A stretch of 64,000 bases of DNA from Akkermansia muciniphila (lineage in GTDB: Bacteria > Verrucomicrobiota > Verrucomicrobiia > Opitutales > Opitutaceae), in the NCBI GenBank assembly GCA_945898185.1, contig CAMDHP010000003.1, forward strand, positions 1 to 64,000. The letters are read 5' to 3'. Position 1 is the stretch's first letter; each line of letters begins with the position of its first letter. The notes below the pieces were generated by a model that saw only the letters and a list, made by a program, of their open reading frames with translations, was not told the DNA's origin and made no database searches. This document shows, one piece after another, positions 1 to 11,665 of the stretch. Position numbers and translations under genes: made by a program.

Positions 1-12
1 ACTCTCCGAAAA
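1..12 (-). rRNA. extreme 5' end of a 16S rRNA gene on the minus strand, truncated by the window edge
   Basis: Reverse complement of nt 1-12 ends ...TTTCGGAGAGT, matching the conserved 16S start (..AGAGTTTGATC..). It is preceded on the same strand by an AT-rich leader typical of rrn operons. Only a few nt are visible. Confidence 0.6.
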
Positions 13-440
13 GAGTTCAGAACCTAGTGATTCATGAACTACTGCCCTAAGCACCGAAGCACCTAGGACATGTTATCTAACTTTTTGATTGGGGGTCCCA
101 ATCAATCGCACAATGTAAATTTCAAAGACCGCCTCCCCAAAGAGGAGGAGGGAAGAGCAAACCTTTTCATTTTCAATCCGTCAATACCTTTCTTAAAAAA
201 AGTTTCGAAGACTTAAAAACTCCAAAGAACATTTTCCCATCTTCTGCCCGTCCCACTCTCGTGCGCCGAATCAGAAGGGACGCGGACAATGGAAATCATC
301 ACCCTCCCCTCAAGCTTTTTCTTTGAAAAATTCAGCAAATGTTCCTTCCATCGTAGAATCATTTTTTCAAAAATCTTTATTTAATAAGGGCTTAGGCATT
401 ATTTAAATTCGATAAAAAATTTGCAGTGTCTTTTTCTTGA
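12..440 (-). promoter_or_regulatory. rRNA operon promoter/leader region (AT-rich, boxA-like element, leader hairpins)
   Basis: Strikingly AT-rich compared with the rest. On the minus strand it contains TTGACG (nt 184-179) as a possible -35, GGTCTTTGAAATTTACA (boxA-like), and the hairpin TTGATTGGG-N3-CCCAATCAA (85-105), then runs into AGAGT at nt 5-1. Confidence 0.6.
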
Positions 441-574
441 TTCAAATCCTCATGGGCGCACCCCTTCCTGCCCCTCTTTTTTCACGCGCAACGAGCCGCA
501 CTGAAGATCCGAACCTCGTTCGACCTCTGCCGTCCCCTGCCTTCGTAGTGAAAGAAACGCGCTCGGCCTCCCTT

Positions 575-1009
575 TCATCTCGTCGCGAGTAGCCAGACAA
601 GTCCCGCCGTTCGCGCCGTCCAGGCCACCGTCCGCACCCAATTACTTAGGGTAAGTTGGCGAGCCGCCGCTATATCCCAGAATCGACCGAGCCTGCGATG
701 GAGCGGCACTTGCACCGCCATCGTAGAAATCCAGAGCACAAGCACCGACAGCGCCCCCACCTGCGCCACCACCGAGCCCGGTTCCCTGACCAGCCACACG
801 CCCGCCAGCACCGCCTCGGCCATCATCAAAGGCGCGGCCACCCTCCCCATTCGGCCCGCGTAAAGTCGGTGGTAGGCAGCAAATCCGGCCGGACCCGCAC
901 CGCGCCAGATATTTTCGTAGAGCGGGTAAATCGCCACCTGCACCGTCCAGACTAGCCCGGTCAGCGCCGAGCTCACCACCAGTTGTGCGATTAACCAATT
1001 GTTACCCAT
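575..1009 (-). CDS. small integral membrane protein (hypothetical)
   Basis: 144 aa ORF with several hydrophobic segments, no internal stops. Confidence 0.7.
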   Translation of the reverse strand: MGNNWLIAQLVVSSALTGLVWTVQVAIYPLYENIWRGAGPAGFAAYHRLYAGRMGRVAAPLMMAEAVLAGVWLVREPGSVVAQVGALSVLVLWISTMAVQVPLHRRLGRFWDIAAARQLTLSNWVRTVAWTARTAGLVWLLATR

Positions 1010-1094
1010 TTTTTCAGCTTAAGCCATTCCGCCTTCACGCAAGCCGAACGGCCAAAAACCAACCGACTACACCCACCTATACCCATTTTCACTC

Positions 1095-1379
1095 TTGGCA
1101 GCGCACTTCTCCGCCCAACAGTGCCAGGACATGAACTATCGAACCCAAGCGGAATTTTTTATCAAGGGCATCACTCAGGGCGCGGTAGATGCACCGGAGG
1201 TCATCGCCTGGTCCGACGAGGTCATCGTCTCCGCCGCCACCGCCGAGGATTGGATGGTGGAGATCTCCAGTTGCGGCCCAGATGAGCGCCTCAAGGTCCT
1301 CGGCCTGCTCAACACCGTGAAGGGGACCGCCGACTCCGCCGAGCTCGCCTCCCTCCTCAAGGCGCGCGGTCTCGCCTGA
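1095..1379 (+). CDS. hypothetical protein
   Basis: 94 aa ORF with ordinary globular composition; the antisense ORF is shadow. Confidence 0.55.
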   Translation: MAAHFSAQQCQDMNYRTQAEFFIKGITQGAVDAPEVIAWSDEVIVSAATAEDWMVEISSCGPDERLKVLGLLNTVKGTADSAELASLLKARGLA

Positions 1380-1486
1380 GCAATTCGATCAGTGGGGCTT
1401 CGCGAGAACGGACTGCGCTGCCGAAGCCTCCCGCACCAGCGGGCTAAAGCGATCCCACGAACTGCCCGCGCATCAGCCGCGCAGCC

Positions 1487-2185
1487 TCACCCGCCAGTCA
1501 GCCAGGCCTTGAGGAACTCGACTAGCTTCACCGCCGCCTCGCCAAGGAGGTAGAAAAACGCCACTCCGCTCGCGCCAACCACGTAGCCGAGCGCGATGGC
1601 CACTCCGTCTCGCTCCAGAAGCCCGCCCGCGATCAACAGAATCACCCACGCGGGAAATGCATTCGTGAACGGCACCGGCAGGGGCAGAAGTAACACCAGC
1701 GACGCCAGCAACATCATGGCCGCATGCGCCCGGATCAAGCCCGGCGTCTCCGCCAGCCAGCTTAAGCGTGGCTGCAAAAAATTTTCCAGCACGCGCAAAA
1801 CCCGTCCGGAAAATTTTAGCACCGTGCCGAAAAAACCCGGCGGCAGTGGTTTCGCCAGCAGACGCGCCGGCAACCACGGTTTCTCCCCCAACATCAGACG
1901 GAGCGCGATCAACGCAATCGCCAGCCCAAAAGGCGTGGAGAGAAACGGTAGCGGGATCGGCGTGATAAAAGGCAGCGACAGCAGCAGCAGCAGGAGCGTC
2001 CATGCCCGCTCCTGCAACACGACCACCGCCTCACCCAACGTCAGAGGGCCGAGCGCGAACCGGTCTTTTAGCCCCGTAATTTCCTCGGAAAGTTTTTTCC
2101 CCACCGGCCGCGCCGCGGCTCTACGCCGCGCCTCGCGCACCGCCTCCCTAAGCTGCTCCCGCAATAGTCTTCGTTTTTTCGGCAT
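1487..2185 (-). CDS. exopolysaccharide synthesis ExoD family membrane protein
   Basis: LTLGEAVVVLQERAWTLLLLLLSLPFITPIPLP..GLAIALIALRLMLGEKPWLP is ExoD-like; start taken at MPKKRR (2185). Confidence 0.85.
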   Translation of the reverse strand: MPKKRRLLREQLREAVREARRRAAARPVGKKLSEEITGLKDRFALGPLTLGEAVVVLQERAWTLLLLLLSLPFITPIPLPFLSTPFGLAIALIALRLMLGEKPWLPARLLAKPLPPGFFGTVLKFSGRVLRVLENFLQPRLSWLAETPGLIRAHAAMMLLASLVLLLPLPVPFTNAFPAWVILLIAGGLLERDGVAIALGYVVGASGVAFFYLLGEAAVKLVEFLKAWLTGG

Positions 2186-2263
2186 CAGCGTGGATCGATG
2201 TGGCACGGGCGTCCCGCCCGCGGTCGATTAAACTGTATCCATAAATCGATACGGATGGTCATC

Positions 2264-2986
2264 TTAAGTCCCCCTCTTGTTGCCGTAGAGCTCCACGTGC
2301 AACCGATGCGCGTAGCGCCAGCCGCGCGCCTTGCACGCCTCGCCGAGCCAGCCCGCCCGCGAGCGGAGCCGCTCCTGCGTTATACCCTCCGGCATCACCA
2401 GCACCTTGTGCGCAGGGAACGTCACTCCGGGTCCGGCCCCGTTCGGGCCGCACGCCAATTCCGCCAGCCTCGCCGCGATTTCCTCCAGGTCCGCCGGCTC
2501 TGCCGCCACGAATTTCAGTTGATAATCGTAGGCCGACACCCACTCGCGAACCACCGCAGGCTGCCAGCGCGTTGCCTCGTGTCGGGCCGCCCAGCCCTCG
2601 CCCGCCGCCTCAGCCGCGGGGGTTGAGTTGGCCAGCTTCGGCGAAATCGAGGCCAGATCGCACGCGATGCCTGCCGGTGCCACCGTGCCAGCCGTCTCGA
2701 TGGTGATATGAAACCCCGCCGCCCGCAGCGCCGCCGCCAGTGCGGGTAACTCCGGCGCGATCATAGGCTCGCCTCCCGTGAGCACCACATGTCGCCCGGG
2801 CTGCGCACACACCTCCGACACCAGTTGCGCCACGGTGCGCTGCGTCCCTTCCGGCCGCCACGAAGCGTAAGGCGTGTCGCACCACGAGCAGCGCAGGTTA
2901 CACCCGCTCGTGCGGATAAAAAACGAGGGCACCCCCGTCAGCTCTCCTTCGCCTTGGATCGAGTAAAACGTCTCCGCGATCAACAT
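2264..2986 (-). CDS. queE: 7-carboxy-7-deazaguanine synthase QueE (radical SAM)
   Basis: MLIAETFYSIQGEGELTGVPSFFIRTSGCNLRCSWCDTPYASW; CxxxCxxC radical-SAM motif; adjacent to QueC. Confidence 0.93.
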   Translation of the reverse strand: MLIAETFYSIQGEGELTGVPSFFIRTSGCNLRCSWCDTPYASWRPEGTQRTVAQLVSEVCAQPGRHVVLTGGEPMIAPELPALAAALRAAGFHITIETAGTVAPAGIACDLASISPKLANSTPAAEAAGEGWAARHEATRWQPAVVREWVSAYDYQLKFVAAEPADLEEIAARLAELACGPNGAGPGVTFPAHKVLVMPEGITQERLRSRAGWLGEACKARGWRYAHRLHVELYGNKRGT

Positions 2987-3705
2987 ACGCCAGCCCCTCC
3001 GGCCGCCAACCCCGCGCCCGGTGAAGCCGGCAGCGGTCCCTCGTCCACATACCCGGTCGGGTCGCTCACTCCCGCCATCGCAAAGGCCTCTCGCCGCTCC
3101 ACGCAAGTCCCGCATTTACCGCAATGCCTAGCTCCTTCCGCACCGCCTTTGTAGCAGGACCAAGTGCGTTTGAAATCAACTTCGAGCCGCGTGCCCAGCG
3201 CTGCGATCTCGCCTTTGTTCATCGCGATAAAAGGGCGGAGTAACTCGACGTTGGCGTAAGTGCCGAGCCGCATCGCGTCACCCATCGCCGCCATGAATTC
3301 CTCGCGGCAATCCGGATAAATCGCGTGATCCCCGCCATGCGCCGCGATCACCAAACCCTCGGCCCCGGCGCTCTCCGCGAAGCCGCAGGCGATGCTCAGG
3401 AAAATCGCATTTCGAAACGGCACCACCGTCTGCTTCATGTTCTCGGCTTCGTAGTGCCCCTCGGGGATATCCCCGCCCGATTGCAGCAGAGCCGATGAGA
3501 ACAATCGGTTTACGAAATCAAGCTTCACCACCTCGTGACGCACGCCGAGCAGCGCCGCCTGCGCCGCCGCCATCGGCAACTCGCGCGCCCCATGCTTCGC
3601 CCCATAGTCGCAGCTCAAAGCCGCCACCACGACATGTTCGCGCGCCGCCCAGTGCAGCGCCGTCACTGAATCCATCCCGCCAGAACAGAGAACCACGACT
3701 TTCAT
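2980..3705 (-). CDS. queC: 7-cyano-7-deazaguanine synthase QueC
   Basis: MKVVVLCSGGMDSVTALHWA PP-loop motif; C-terminal CYKGGAEGARHCGKCGTCVERREAF; start chosen at 3705. Confidence 0.95.
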   Translation of the reverse strand: MKVVVLCSGGMDSVTALHWAAREHVVVAALSCDYGAKHGARELPMAAAQAALLGVRHEVVKLDFVNRLFSSALLQSGGDIPEGHYEAENMKQTVVPFRNAIFLSIACGFAESAGAEGLVIAAHGGDHAIYPDCREEFMAAMGDAMRLGTYANVELLRPFIAMNKGEIAALGTRLEVDFKRTWSCYKGGAEGARHCGKCGTCVERREAFAMAGVSDPTGYVDEGPLPASPGAGLAAGGAGVC

Positions 3706-3806
3706 GTGTAATAATTGCACCCACATTGCTCCCGCCCCACGCCGACGCAACTCCCCGCGTATGCCGCCGGAAAAGCGTGCCCAAACTGGTTGCACTTTGC
3801 GGGCGT

Positions 3807-5591
<1,785 letters not shown>

Positions 5592-5752
5592 GGTTGCGAA
5601 ATATAGAACGATAGGATTCTCGCTCCGCGCTCCGCCCGCGAGGGAAAACCCTCGCCCGCTCCACTGCACCGTAAACCGGCCTCGCGCTCATATGGTGTTT
5701 TTAGCGTGTCCATCCTGGCGCATTTTAAGCCAGGTTCTCCGCCACGCCTCCC

Positions 5753-6457
5753 ATGACCGCACGCCGCCTCGATCAACTTCTTTCCAGCCTCGGTTACTGC
5801 TCCCGCCGCGACGCCCGCGACTGGCTCAAGGCCGGCCGGATCTCCGTCGCCGGCAAAGTCGTCAACGACCCGGGCCTGAAACCCGCCGCCGCCGCCGTGC
5901 GGATTGATGGCGAGGCGCTCGACCATCCCGAGGGCCTGCTCCTTCTCCTAAACAAGCCTCTTGGACTCACCTGTTCGCACGATCCCCGCGAGGCACCGCT
6001 CGTTTATGATCTGCTCCCCCCCCGCTGGCGCGACCGCAACCCCGTCGTCACCACCGTCGGCCGCCTCGACAAGGAAACCTCCGGTCTCCTCCTCCTCACC
6101 GACCAGACCGACCTGGTCCACCGCCTCACCTCGCCAAAATACAAAGTCGCTAAAATCTACCACGCCGCCCTTGACCGCGACCTCCCGCCCGAACTCATCC
6201 CGCTCTTTGCCGCCGGCACCTTGCAACTCGACGGAGAGGAGACCCCCTGCGCTCCCGCAACGCTTCGCCAACTCGCCCCGCGCCTCGCAGAGGTCACGCT
6301 CACCGAGGGCAAATACCACCAAGTCCGCCGCATGTTCGCCGCTGCCGCCGGCCTCACCGTGACCGCGCTCCACCGCACCGCCTTCGGCCACCTTACCCTC
6401 GACGACCTCGATCCCGGCAGCTACCGCGAACTCGGTCTCGACGCGCTTTGTCCGTAA
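5753..6457 (+). CDS. 16S rRNA pseudouridine synthase (RsuA/RluB family)
   Basis: RLDQLLSSLGYCSRRDARDWL S4 domain; GRLDKETSGLLLLT catalytic motif. Confidence 0.92.
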   Translation: MTARRLDQLLSSLGYCSRRDARDWLKAGRISVAGKVVNDPGLKPAAAAVRIDGEALDHPEGLLLLLNKPLGLTCSHDPREAPLVYDLLPPRWRDRNPVVTTVGRLDKETSGLLLLTDQTDLVHRLTSPKYKVAKIYHAALDRDLPPELIPLFAAGTLQLDGEETPCAPATLRQLAPRLAEVTLTEGKYHQVRRMFAAAAGLTVTALHRTAFGHLTLDDLDPGSYRELGLDALCP

Positions 6458-6476
6458 ACCGCACCTTTTACTCCGT

Positions 6477-7307
6477 TTGTCTTCCGCACCCTGCCACGCA
6501 CCTTCCCCTGTGAGCGCCGTCTCCCCTCTTTTTAGCAGCCCCACCCGCCTACAACGCGAGGCCATGCGCGCTCGCCCCTCCTCCGCGCCGGTGATGTTCC
6601 AAAGCTGGCACCACCTCCTTTTTCTTCATTGGGCTTGGGACCCCGCCGCCATCCAGGCAACCCTCCCTCCCGGCCTATTCGTGGATACTCACGACGAACG
6701 CGCTTACCTCGGTGTTGTGCCCTTTTGGATGGACCGCGTCCGTCCGCGTTTTCTCCCGCCCGTGCCAGGCCTCTCGTGGTTCCTTGAGCTCAACCTGCGC
6801 ACTTACGTCCACTCTGCCGACGGCACGCCCGGCGTCTGGTTTTACTCCCTCGATTGCAACAACCGCATCGCCGTCACGCTCGCCCGATCCCTCTTCTCGC
6901 TCCCCTACGTCTTCGCTCGCCAGCACGGCAAACGCCCCGCCACCCCAACCTCGTCCTCCCATTTAAGCTCAAGACGCTCCGGCGGCGCACCCAACACTTT
7001 CGACTACGCCCCCTCCGCGCCCTTCTCCCCCGCCGCCCCCGGCACGCTCGGATACTTTCTTGCCGAGCGTTACCTCCTCTTCTCCCGCCGCTACGACGGC
7101 ACTTTAGCCAGCGGCCGGGTTTGGCACACACCCTACCCGCTCGCCCCCGCCAACGTCACCACCGCCGAGACCTCTCTCTTCGCCGATAACGGATTCCCCG
7201 TCCCAGCCCGACCCGCTGACCACGCCCACACCTCCCCCGGCGTGGACGTATCAATCTTCCCCCTCCGCTCTCTTTCTCCCACATCGTTTTCTAAAAGCGT
7301 GGCCTGA
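6477..7307 (+). CDS. YqjF/DUF2071 family protein
   Basis: MFQSWHHLLFLHWAWDPAAIQATLPPGLFVDTHDERAYLGVVPFWM..LNLRTYV is typical DUF2071; true start may be internal. Confidence 0.85.
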   Translation: MSSAPCHAPSPVSAVSPLFSSPTRLQREAMRARPSSAPVMFQSWHHLLFLHWAWDPAAIQATLPPGLFVDTHDERAYLGVVPFWMDRVRPRFLPPVPGLSWFLELNLRTYVHSADGTPGVWFYSLDCNNRIAVTLARSLFSLPYVFARQHGKRPATPTSSSHLSSRRSGGAPNTFDYAPSAPFSPAAPGTLGYFLAERYLLFSRRYDGTLASGRVWHTPYPLAPANVTTAETSLFADNGFPVPARPADHAHTSPGVDVSIFPLRSLSPTSFSKSVA

Positions 7308-7354
7308 TTCTCGACCTCATCCCCGCACTTGGTTTTGATATTTTTTTTCGGCGT

Positions 7355-9508
7355 TTGCGGCCTTTGGCGACGAACCCCTACGAGTTTTCGATTTTGAACC
7401 CTCCGCCCTCCGTGGTTAAAAACTCCTTCTCCGCCGTCGCCTGCGCTTGCGTGACCCTTGCACTCGCCAACGCCAAAACCGCCCCCACGGTCCTCGCTCC
7501 GCTCGTCATCACCGCCACCCGCGCCCCCCAAGCCTCCGACACCCTTCCATTCGCCGCAGACATCTTTACCGCCGATACCATCAAGTCCTCGCCTACCCTG
7601 GCCCTTGACGACACCCTCCGCCGCTCCGCCGCCTTCTCCCTTTTTCGCCGCGCCGGATCCCTCACCGCCAACCCTACCGCCCAAGGCGTCTCCCTACGCG
7701 GCCTCGGCCCCAGCGGCGCCAGCCGCGCTCTCGTCCTTCTCGACGGCGTTCCCCTCAACGACCCCTTTGGTGGATGGGTCTCCTGGACCAAGATCCCATT
7801 ATCCGCCCTTGACCGCGTCGAGGTCGTGCGCGGCGGCGGTTCCTCGACATGGGGTAACGCCTCCCTCGGCGGCACCATCCAACTCCTCTCTCGTCCCCTC
7901 CTCTCCCCGGAGCACCGCGAAGTCCCGGACGGAAGGGAGCCAACCTCTGGCACTAGCACTGCCACCCTTGGCGACTTCCAAACCCGCGCCGTCTCCCTTT
8001 CCACAACTACAGGCTCCTCCGCCCGCGATGCCCTGGGGCTCGATGCCGCCGCCTTCGCCACTGACGGCCACGACCTCCTCAAAACTCCGGGTCCCATCGA
8101 TCGTTCTGCCGACTCCGCCCACCAACGAGCCCAACTCGCCTGGGCCCGCCGTCTGGGTGAGCACACGATACTCACGACCACCGTCCGTGCCTGGCACGAG
8201 GAGCGCGGCAACGGCACGCCCTACCAGCGCACCACCTCCCGCGAGACCTTCTTCTCCTCGGATCTCGCCGTCACCCCGCCCTCTGGACCCGCCTTCGCCG
8301 CCACTGTTTACGCTCAAGACCAGGCCTTCACCTCCACCTTCAGTTCAGTGGACACAGCCCGCACCTTTGAGATTCCCGCCAACGATCAATACGACGTGCC
8401 GGCCACGGCGGTCGGCGCCTCCGCCCGAGCCACTTGGGGCGACCGCGCCGACGCCTCCGCGCCCGTCACCACCATCGGCACCGACCTTCGCTTCATCCAA
8501 GGCGAGACCCGCGAACACTTTTCCTACTCCGTCCCACTCTCCGCCTACACCCTAGATCGCCGCGCCGGCGGACGCCAGACCTTCGTCGGCCTATTTACAT
8601 CCCAGGCCAGCCCTCTCGCCGAGCGCCTCACCCTCACCGCCGCCGCACGCCTCGACGCCTCCGCCAACACCGACGGCTTCCGCCGCGAAAGCCCCCTCGC
8701 ACCCGGCCGCCTGCTGCGCGACGACCACTACGCCGCCCGCCGCGACCTCGCGTTCTCGCCCACCCTCGGCCTCGTCCACCAGACTACATCGCTACTCCGC
8801 ACCCGCGCCTCCGTTTACCAAGCCTTCCGCACTCCCACGCTCAACGAATCCTACCGACCCTTCCGCATCGGCATGGTCACTACTGAGGCCAACCCCACCC
8901 TGCGCCCTGAGAAACTCCTTGGCGGCGAAGTCGGACTAGACCTCGCGCCGCGCTCCGCCCGGGCCGGTCTGCGCGCCACCGCCTTTGCCAACGAGCTTAC
9001 CGACGCCATCGCCAACGTCAGCCTCTCGCCGAAGCTCCGCGAACGTCGCAACCTCGACACCGTCCGCGTGCGCGGTCTTGAGCTCGGAGGCTTCTGGCAG
9101 GTCGCATCCGCCCCATCATTGCGCCTCGAAGCCGACTACCTTTTTTCCGATGCGACCGTCCGCACTGGAGGGCCTCGCGCCCCGGCCCTCGACGGCCGCC
9201 GCCTCGCGCAAGTGCCGCGCGACACCCTGACCGCTGGAGCGACCTGGCAGGCGACCCGGGCCCTCGACCTCGACCTGCGGGCACGCTGGACCTCCGCCCA
9301 ATACGAGGACGATTCGAACACCCTCGTCCTAGCTCCCTCCGCCCGCATAGACGCGTCCCTGCACCACGTCTTCGCCGAACGCTGGCGGCTGACCCTAGCC
9401 GTTGAAAATCTGGTCGGGACTGAAACTGAAACCGCCCGCACCAGCGCCGGCCTCGTCAGCCTCGCTCCACCCCGCCGGACCCGCGTCGCGCTAACCCACA
9501 CTTGGTAA
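7355..9508 (+). CDS. TonB-dependent outer membrane receptor
   Basis: ITATRAPQ... plug domain SLRGLGPSGASRALVLLDGVPLNDPFGGWVSW..VEVVRGGGSSTWGN; beta-barrel; C-terminal aromatic residue (HTW). Confidence 0.92.
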   Translation: MRPLATNPYEFSILNPPPSVVKNSFSAVACACVTLALANAKTAPTVLAPLVITATRAPQASDTLPFAADIFTADTIKSSPTLALDDTLRRSAAFSLFRRAGSLTANPTAQGVSLRGLGPSGASRALVLLDGVPLNDPFGGWVSWTKIPLSALDRVEVVRGGGSSTWGNASLGGTIQLLSRPLLSPEHREVPDGREPTSGTSTATLGDFQTRAVSLSTTTGSSARDALGLDAAAFATDGHDLLKTPGPIDRSADSAHQRAQLAWARRLGEHTILTTTVRAWHEERGNGTPYQRTTSRETFFSSDLAVTPPSGPAFAATVYAQDQAFTSTFSSVDTARTFEIPANDQYDVPATAVGASARATWGDRADASAPVTTIGTDLRFIQGETREHFSYSVPLSAYTLDRRAGGRQTFVGLFTSQASPLAERLTLTAAARLDASANTDGFRRESPLAPGRLLRDDHYAARRDLAFSPTLGLVHQTTSLLRTRASVYQAFRTPTLNESYRPFRIGMVTTEANPTLRPEKLLGGEVGLDLAPRSARAGLRATAFANELTDAIANVSLSPKLRERRNLDTVRVRGLELGGFWQVASAPSLRLEADYLFSDATVRTGGPRAPALDGRRLAQVPRDTLTAGATWQATRALDLDLRARWTSAQYEDDSNTLVLAPSARIDASLHHVFAERWRLTLAVENLVGTETETARTSAGLVSLAPPRRTRVALTHTW

Positions 9509-10118
9509 CACGCGCGGCTGCCCAGCTCCGTGCGTTCATGCGGACGGGCGCCGCTTTGACCGACGGCGCGGTCATCGGCAGACAACTCTTCGTCGCCTCC
9601 CACCTTGCCACCTACCGCGAACGAACCGGCCGACGACGAAACTCCGCACCCAAACCCCTCCCCGCCATCGCCAATTGGGGCACCGATCTCGTCACCCTCC
9701 GAGGCCTCCGCCAAGACACCTTCGCCTAACGGAGAAGGGGAGGGATTCCGCTCTGCTCAAATCCAGCCGCTGGGTAACGAGGTAATCAAGAGCGAGGCTT
9801 ACCGGGAACTGGGCACCCGTGCTGAGCGTTTTGCCGATTGGATGGCCTACATCGGTCTCCACCCCTGTTGCGCCGGCGCCATGCAGGCGGCATCAAGCCC
9901 ACTGCGTTTCACCTATTCGGGTTGCGCACCGATCCGGTAAGCGAACACATCAATAACATCCTCTAGCTGGGCGACGTCATGCCGCTCAGGGAATCAAGCC
10001 GTCAGCAATTGAGACTCATCGTGCTCCGGTTCTGAAACAGGGCGGTCGACTGCCGGATGTAATTCTGCCGCGCGAAGGTGATACCATTTATATTTTGACC
10101 TGAGGCTTTGGATTTGTG

Positions 10119-10146
10119 GGTGGGGTTCAGCATGCGGAACCCCACC
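10119..10146. repeat. perfect 10-bp inverted repeat (hairpin) in a long intergenic region
   Basis: GGTGGGGTTC-AGCATGCG-GAACCCCACC. Confidence 0.85.
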
Positions 10147-10364
10147 TAGAATCACATTTTGTTCCACAAATGGCATGGGCCGTTGCGACGTCTGCCCCTT
10201 GCTCAAGGGCTCGACTCCGTGCTAGGAAAACACCTTTGTTCGTAAAATAGCTAAAATGTTAAGCGGAGCGTGGCAGAGTTCGCGGCACGGAAGATTTGAG
10301 AATCTGCCGGGTGCGAGGTTGAAAAGCCTGCTGGATGCGGCGAACCTCGGCTCTTTAAAACGCG

Positions 10365-11126
10365 ATGAAACTACTTTCTTGGAACGTAAATGGGGCGCGG
10401 GCGGGGCTCGATAGAGGCACGCTGCTACCCTGGATGGCAGCGAGCGGCGCAGACGTAATCTGCCTCCAAGAAACGAAATGCCTGCCGGCCGATGTCGCCC
10501 ACGTTGTCTGGCCTGCCGGATATTCTGCGGAGTTCTGTTCGGCGGATAAAAAGGGCTACAGCGGCACCGCCATCCTAACCCGCATTCCGCCGCTGAGCGT
10601 GCGACGCGGCATAGGACACCCCGACCACGACGCCGAGGGACGCGTGCTCACCGCAGAGTTCGCGGATTTCTGGCTGGTCAACGTTTACACGCCCAATGCG
10701 CAGGACGAGTTACGCCGCCTGCCCTATCGTCAGCAATGGGACGCGGAGTTTTTGGCGTATTTGCAGAGGCTGGAGACAGTAAAACCGGTGGTGACCTGCG
10801 GCGACTTTAACGTGGCGCACAAAGAGGTCGACCTCGCGCGACCGAAGGAGAACGTGGCGAACCCAGGCTTCTCGCCCGAGGAACGGGCGGGGTTTACGCG
10901 GTTCATCGATGCGGGGTTCGTGGATACGTTCCGCGAATTCGACAAGGGCCCTCATAACTATTCGTGGTGGAGTTACCGCGGCGGCGCACGCAGCCGAAAC
11001 GTAGGCTGGAGAATTGACTACTTCCTGGTCTCCGCAGCGCTGAAGGGAAAGTTAAGAAACGCGTGGATCGAGCCAAGCGTGCTTGGCAGCGACCACTGTC
11101 CGGTGGGCGTGGAGCTTAAGGACTAA
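10365..11126 (+). CDS. xth: exodeoxyribonuclease III
   Basis: MKLLSWNVNGARAGLDRG..DVICLQETKC..GYSGTAIL..WRIDYFLVS..SDHCPVGVEL. Confidence 0.95.
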   Translation: MKLLSWNVNGARAGLDRGTLLPWMAASGADVICLQETKCLPADVAHVVWPAGYSAEFCSADKKGYSGTAILTRIPPLSVRRGIGHPDHDAEGRVLTAEFADFWLVNVYTPNAQDELRRLPYRQQWDAEFLAYLQRLETVKPVVTCGDFNVAHKEVDLARPKENVANPGFSPEERAGFTRFIDAGFVDTFREFDKGPHNYSWWSYRGGARSRNVGWRIDYFLVSAALKGKLRNAWIEPSVLGSDHCPVGVELKD

Positions 11127-11390
11127 GGGTCAATTCTGACCAGAGCTTCCAAGTTGGCGGCGATGTCCAGACACCAGATGCCGGAGCAGGTGCTCCTAGG
11201 TAAATGGCAATACGAGCGCGCAGAATGCGTTCCTGACTTGAGGCTCCGTTGGGCCAGCGAGCGCCTGCGTCTCGCCGAAGGCCCTCCCGAGCAGAGCGTT
11301 GATCGAAACGCTCAACGCGGCACCCTGCACGGTGGCTCCCCCGAACCTCAGAAACCTAGCTCTGCTCAACCTAAAAACGGCATTGGAAAT

Positions 11391-11521
11391 CGCGGATTAC
11401 GCGGACGGACGCGGATACCAGAGGATTGCCAAATATCGATGCATCACCCCCCAAGGTGAGTTCCTTCGGTTCGTGGTATTTTCTGTATCCGGTTTTATCC
11501 GCTCGATCCGCGTAATCCGCG
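11391..11521. repeat. intergenic inverted-repeat element with 15-bp perfect arms
   Basis: CGCGGATTACGCGGA (11391-11405) and TCCGCGTAATCCGCG (11507-11521) are exact reverse complements. Confidence 0.85.
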
Positions 11522-11665
11522 GTCGGTTTGAACTGCCGAATCTAGGCTCAAGCATCCAAAAGGGATTTAGAATTATGCCTGCCCCATGGAAACAGCGAAG
11601 AAACCGAACACTCGGGCTTAAATGTTTCTGCCTCGAAGATTCGAGTCTTTTGGCGTCCACCCATT

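Noticed and set aside
7310-7360. Cobalamin or other riboswitch upstream of the TonB receptor
   Set aside because: Only about 47 nt lie between the genes and there is no B12-box-like sequence; substrate of the receptor remains unknown.
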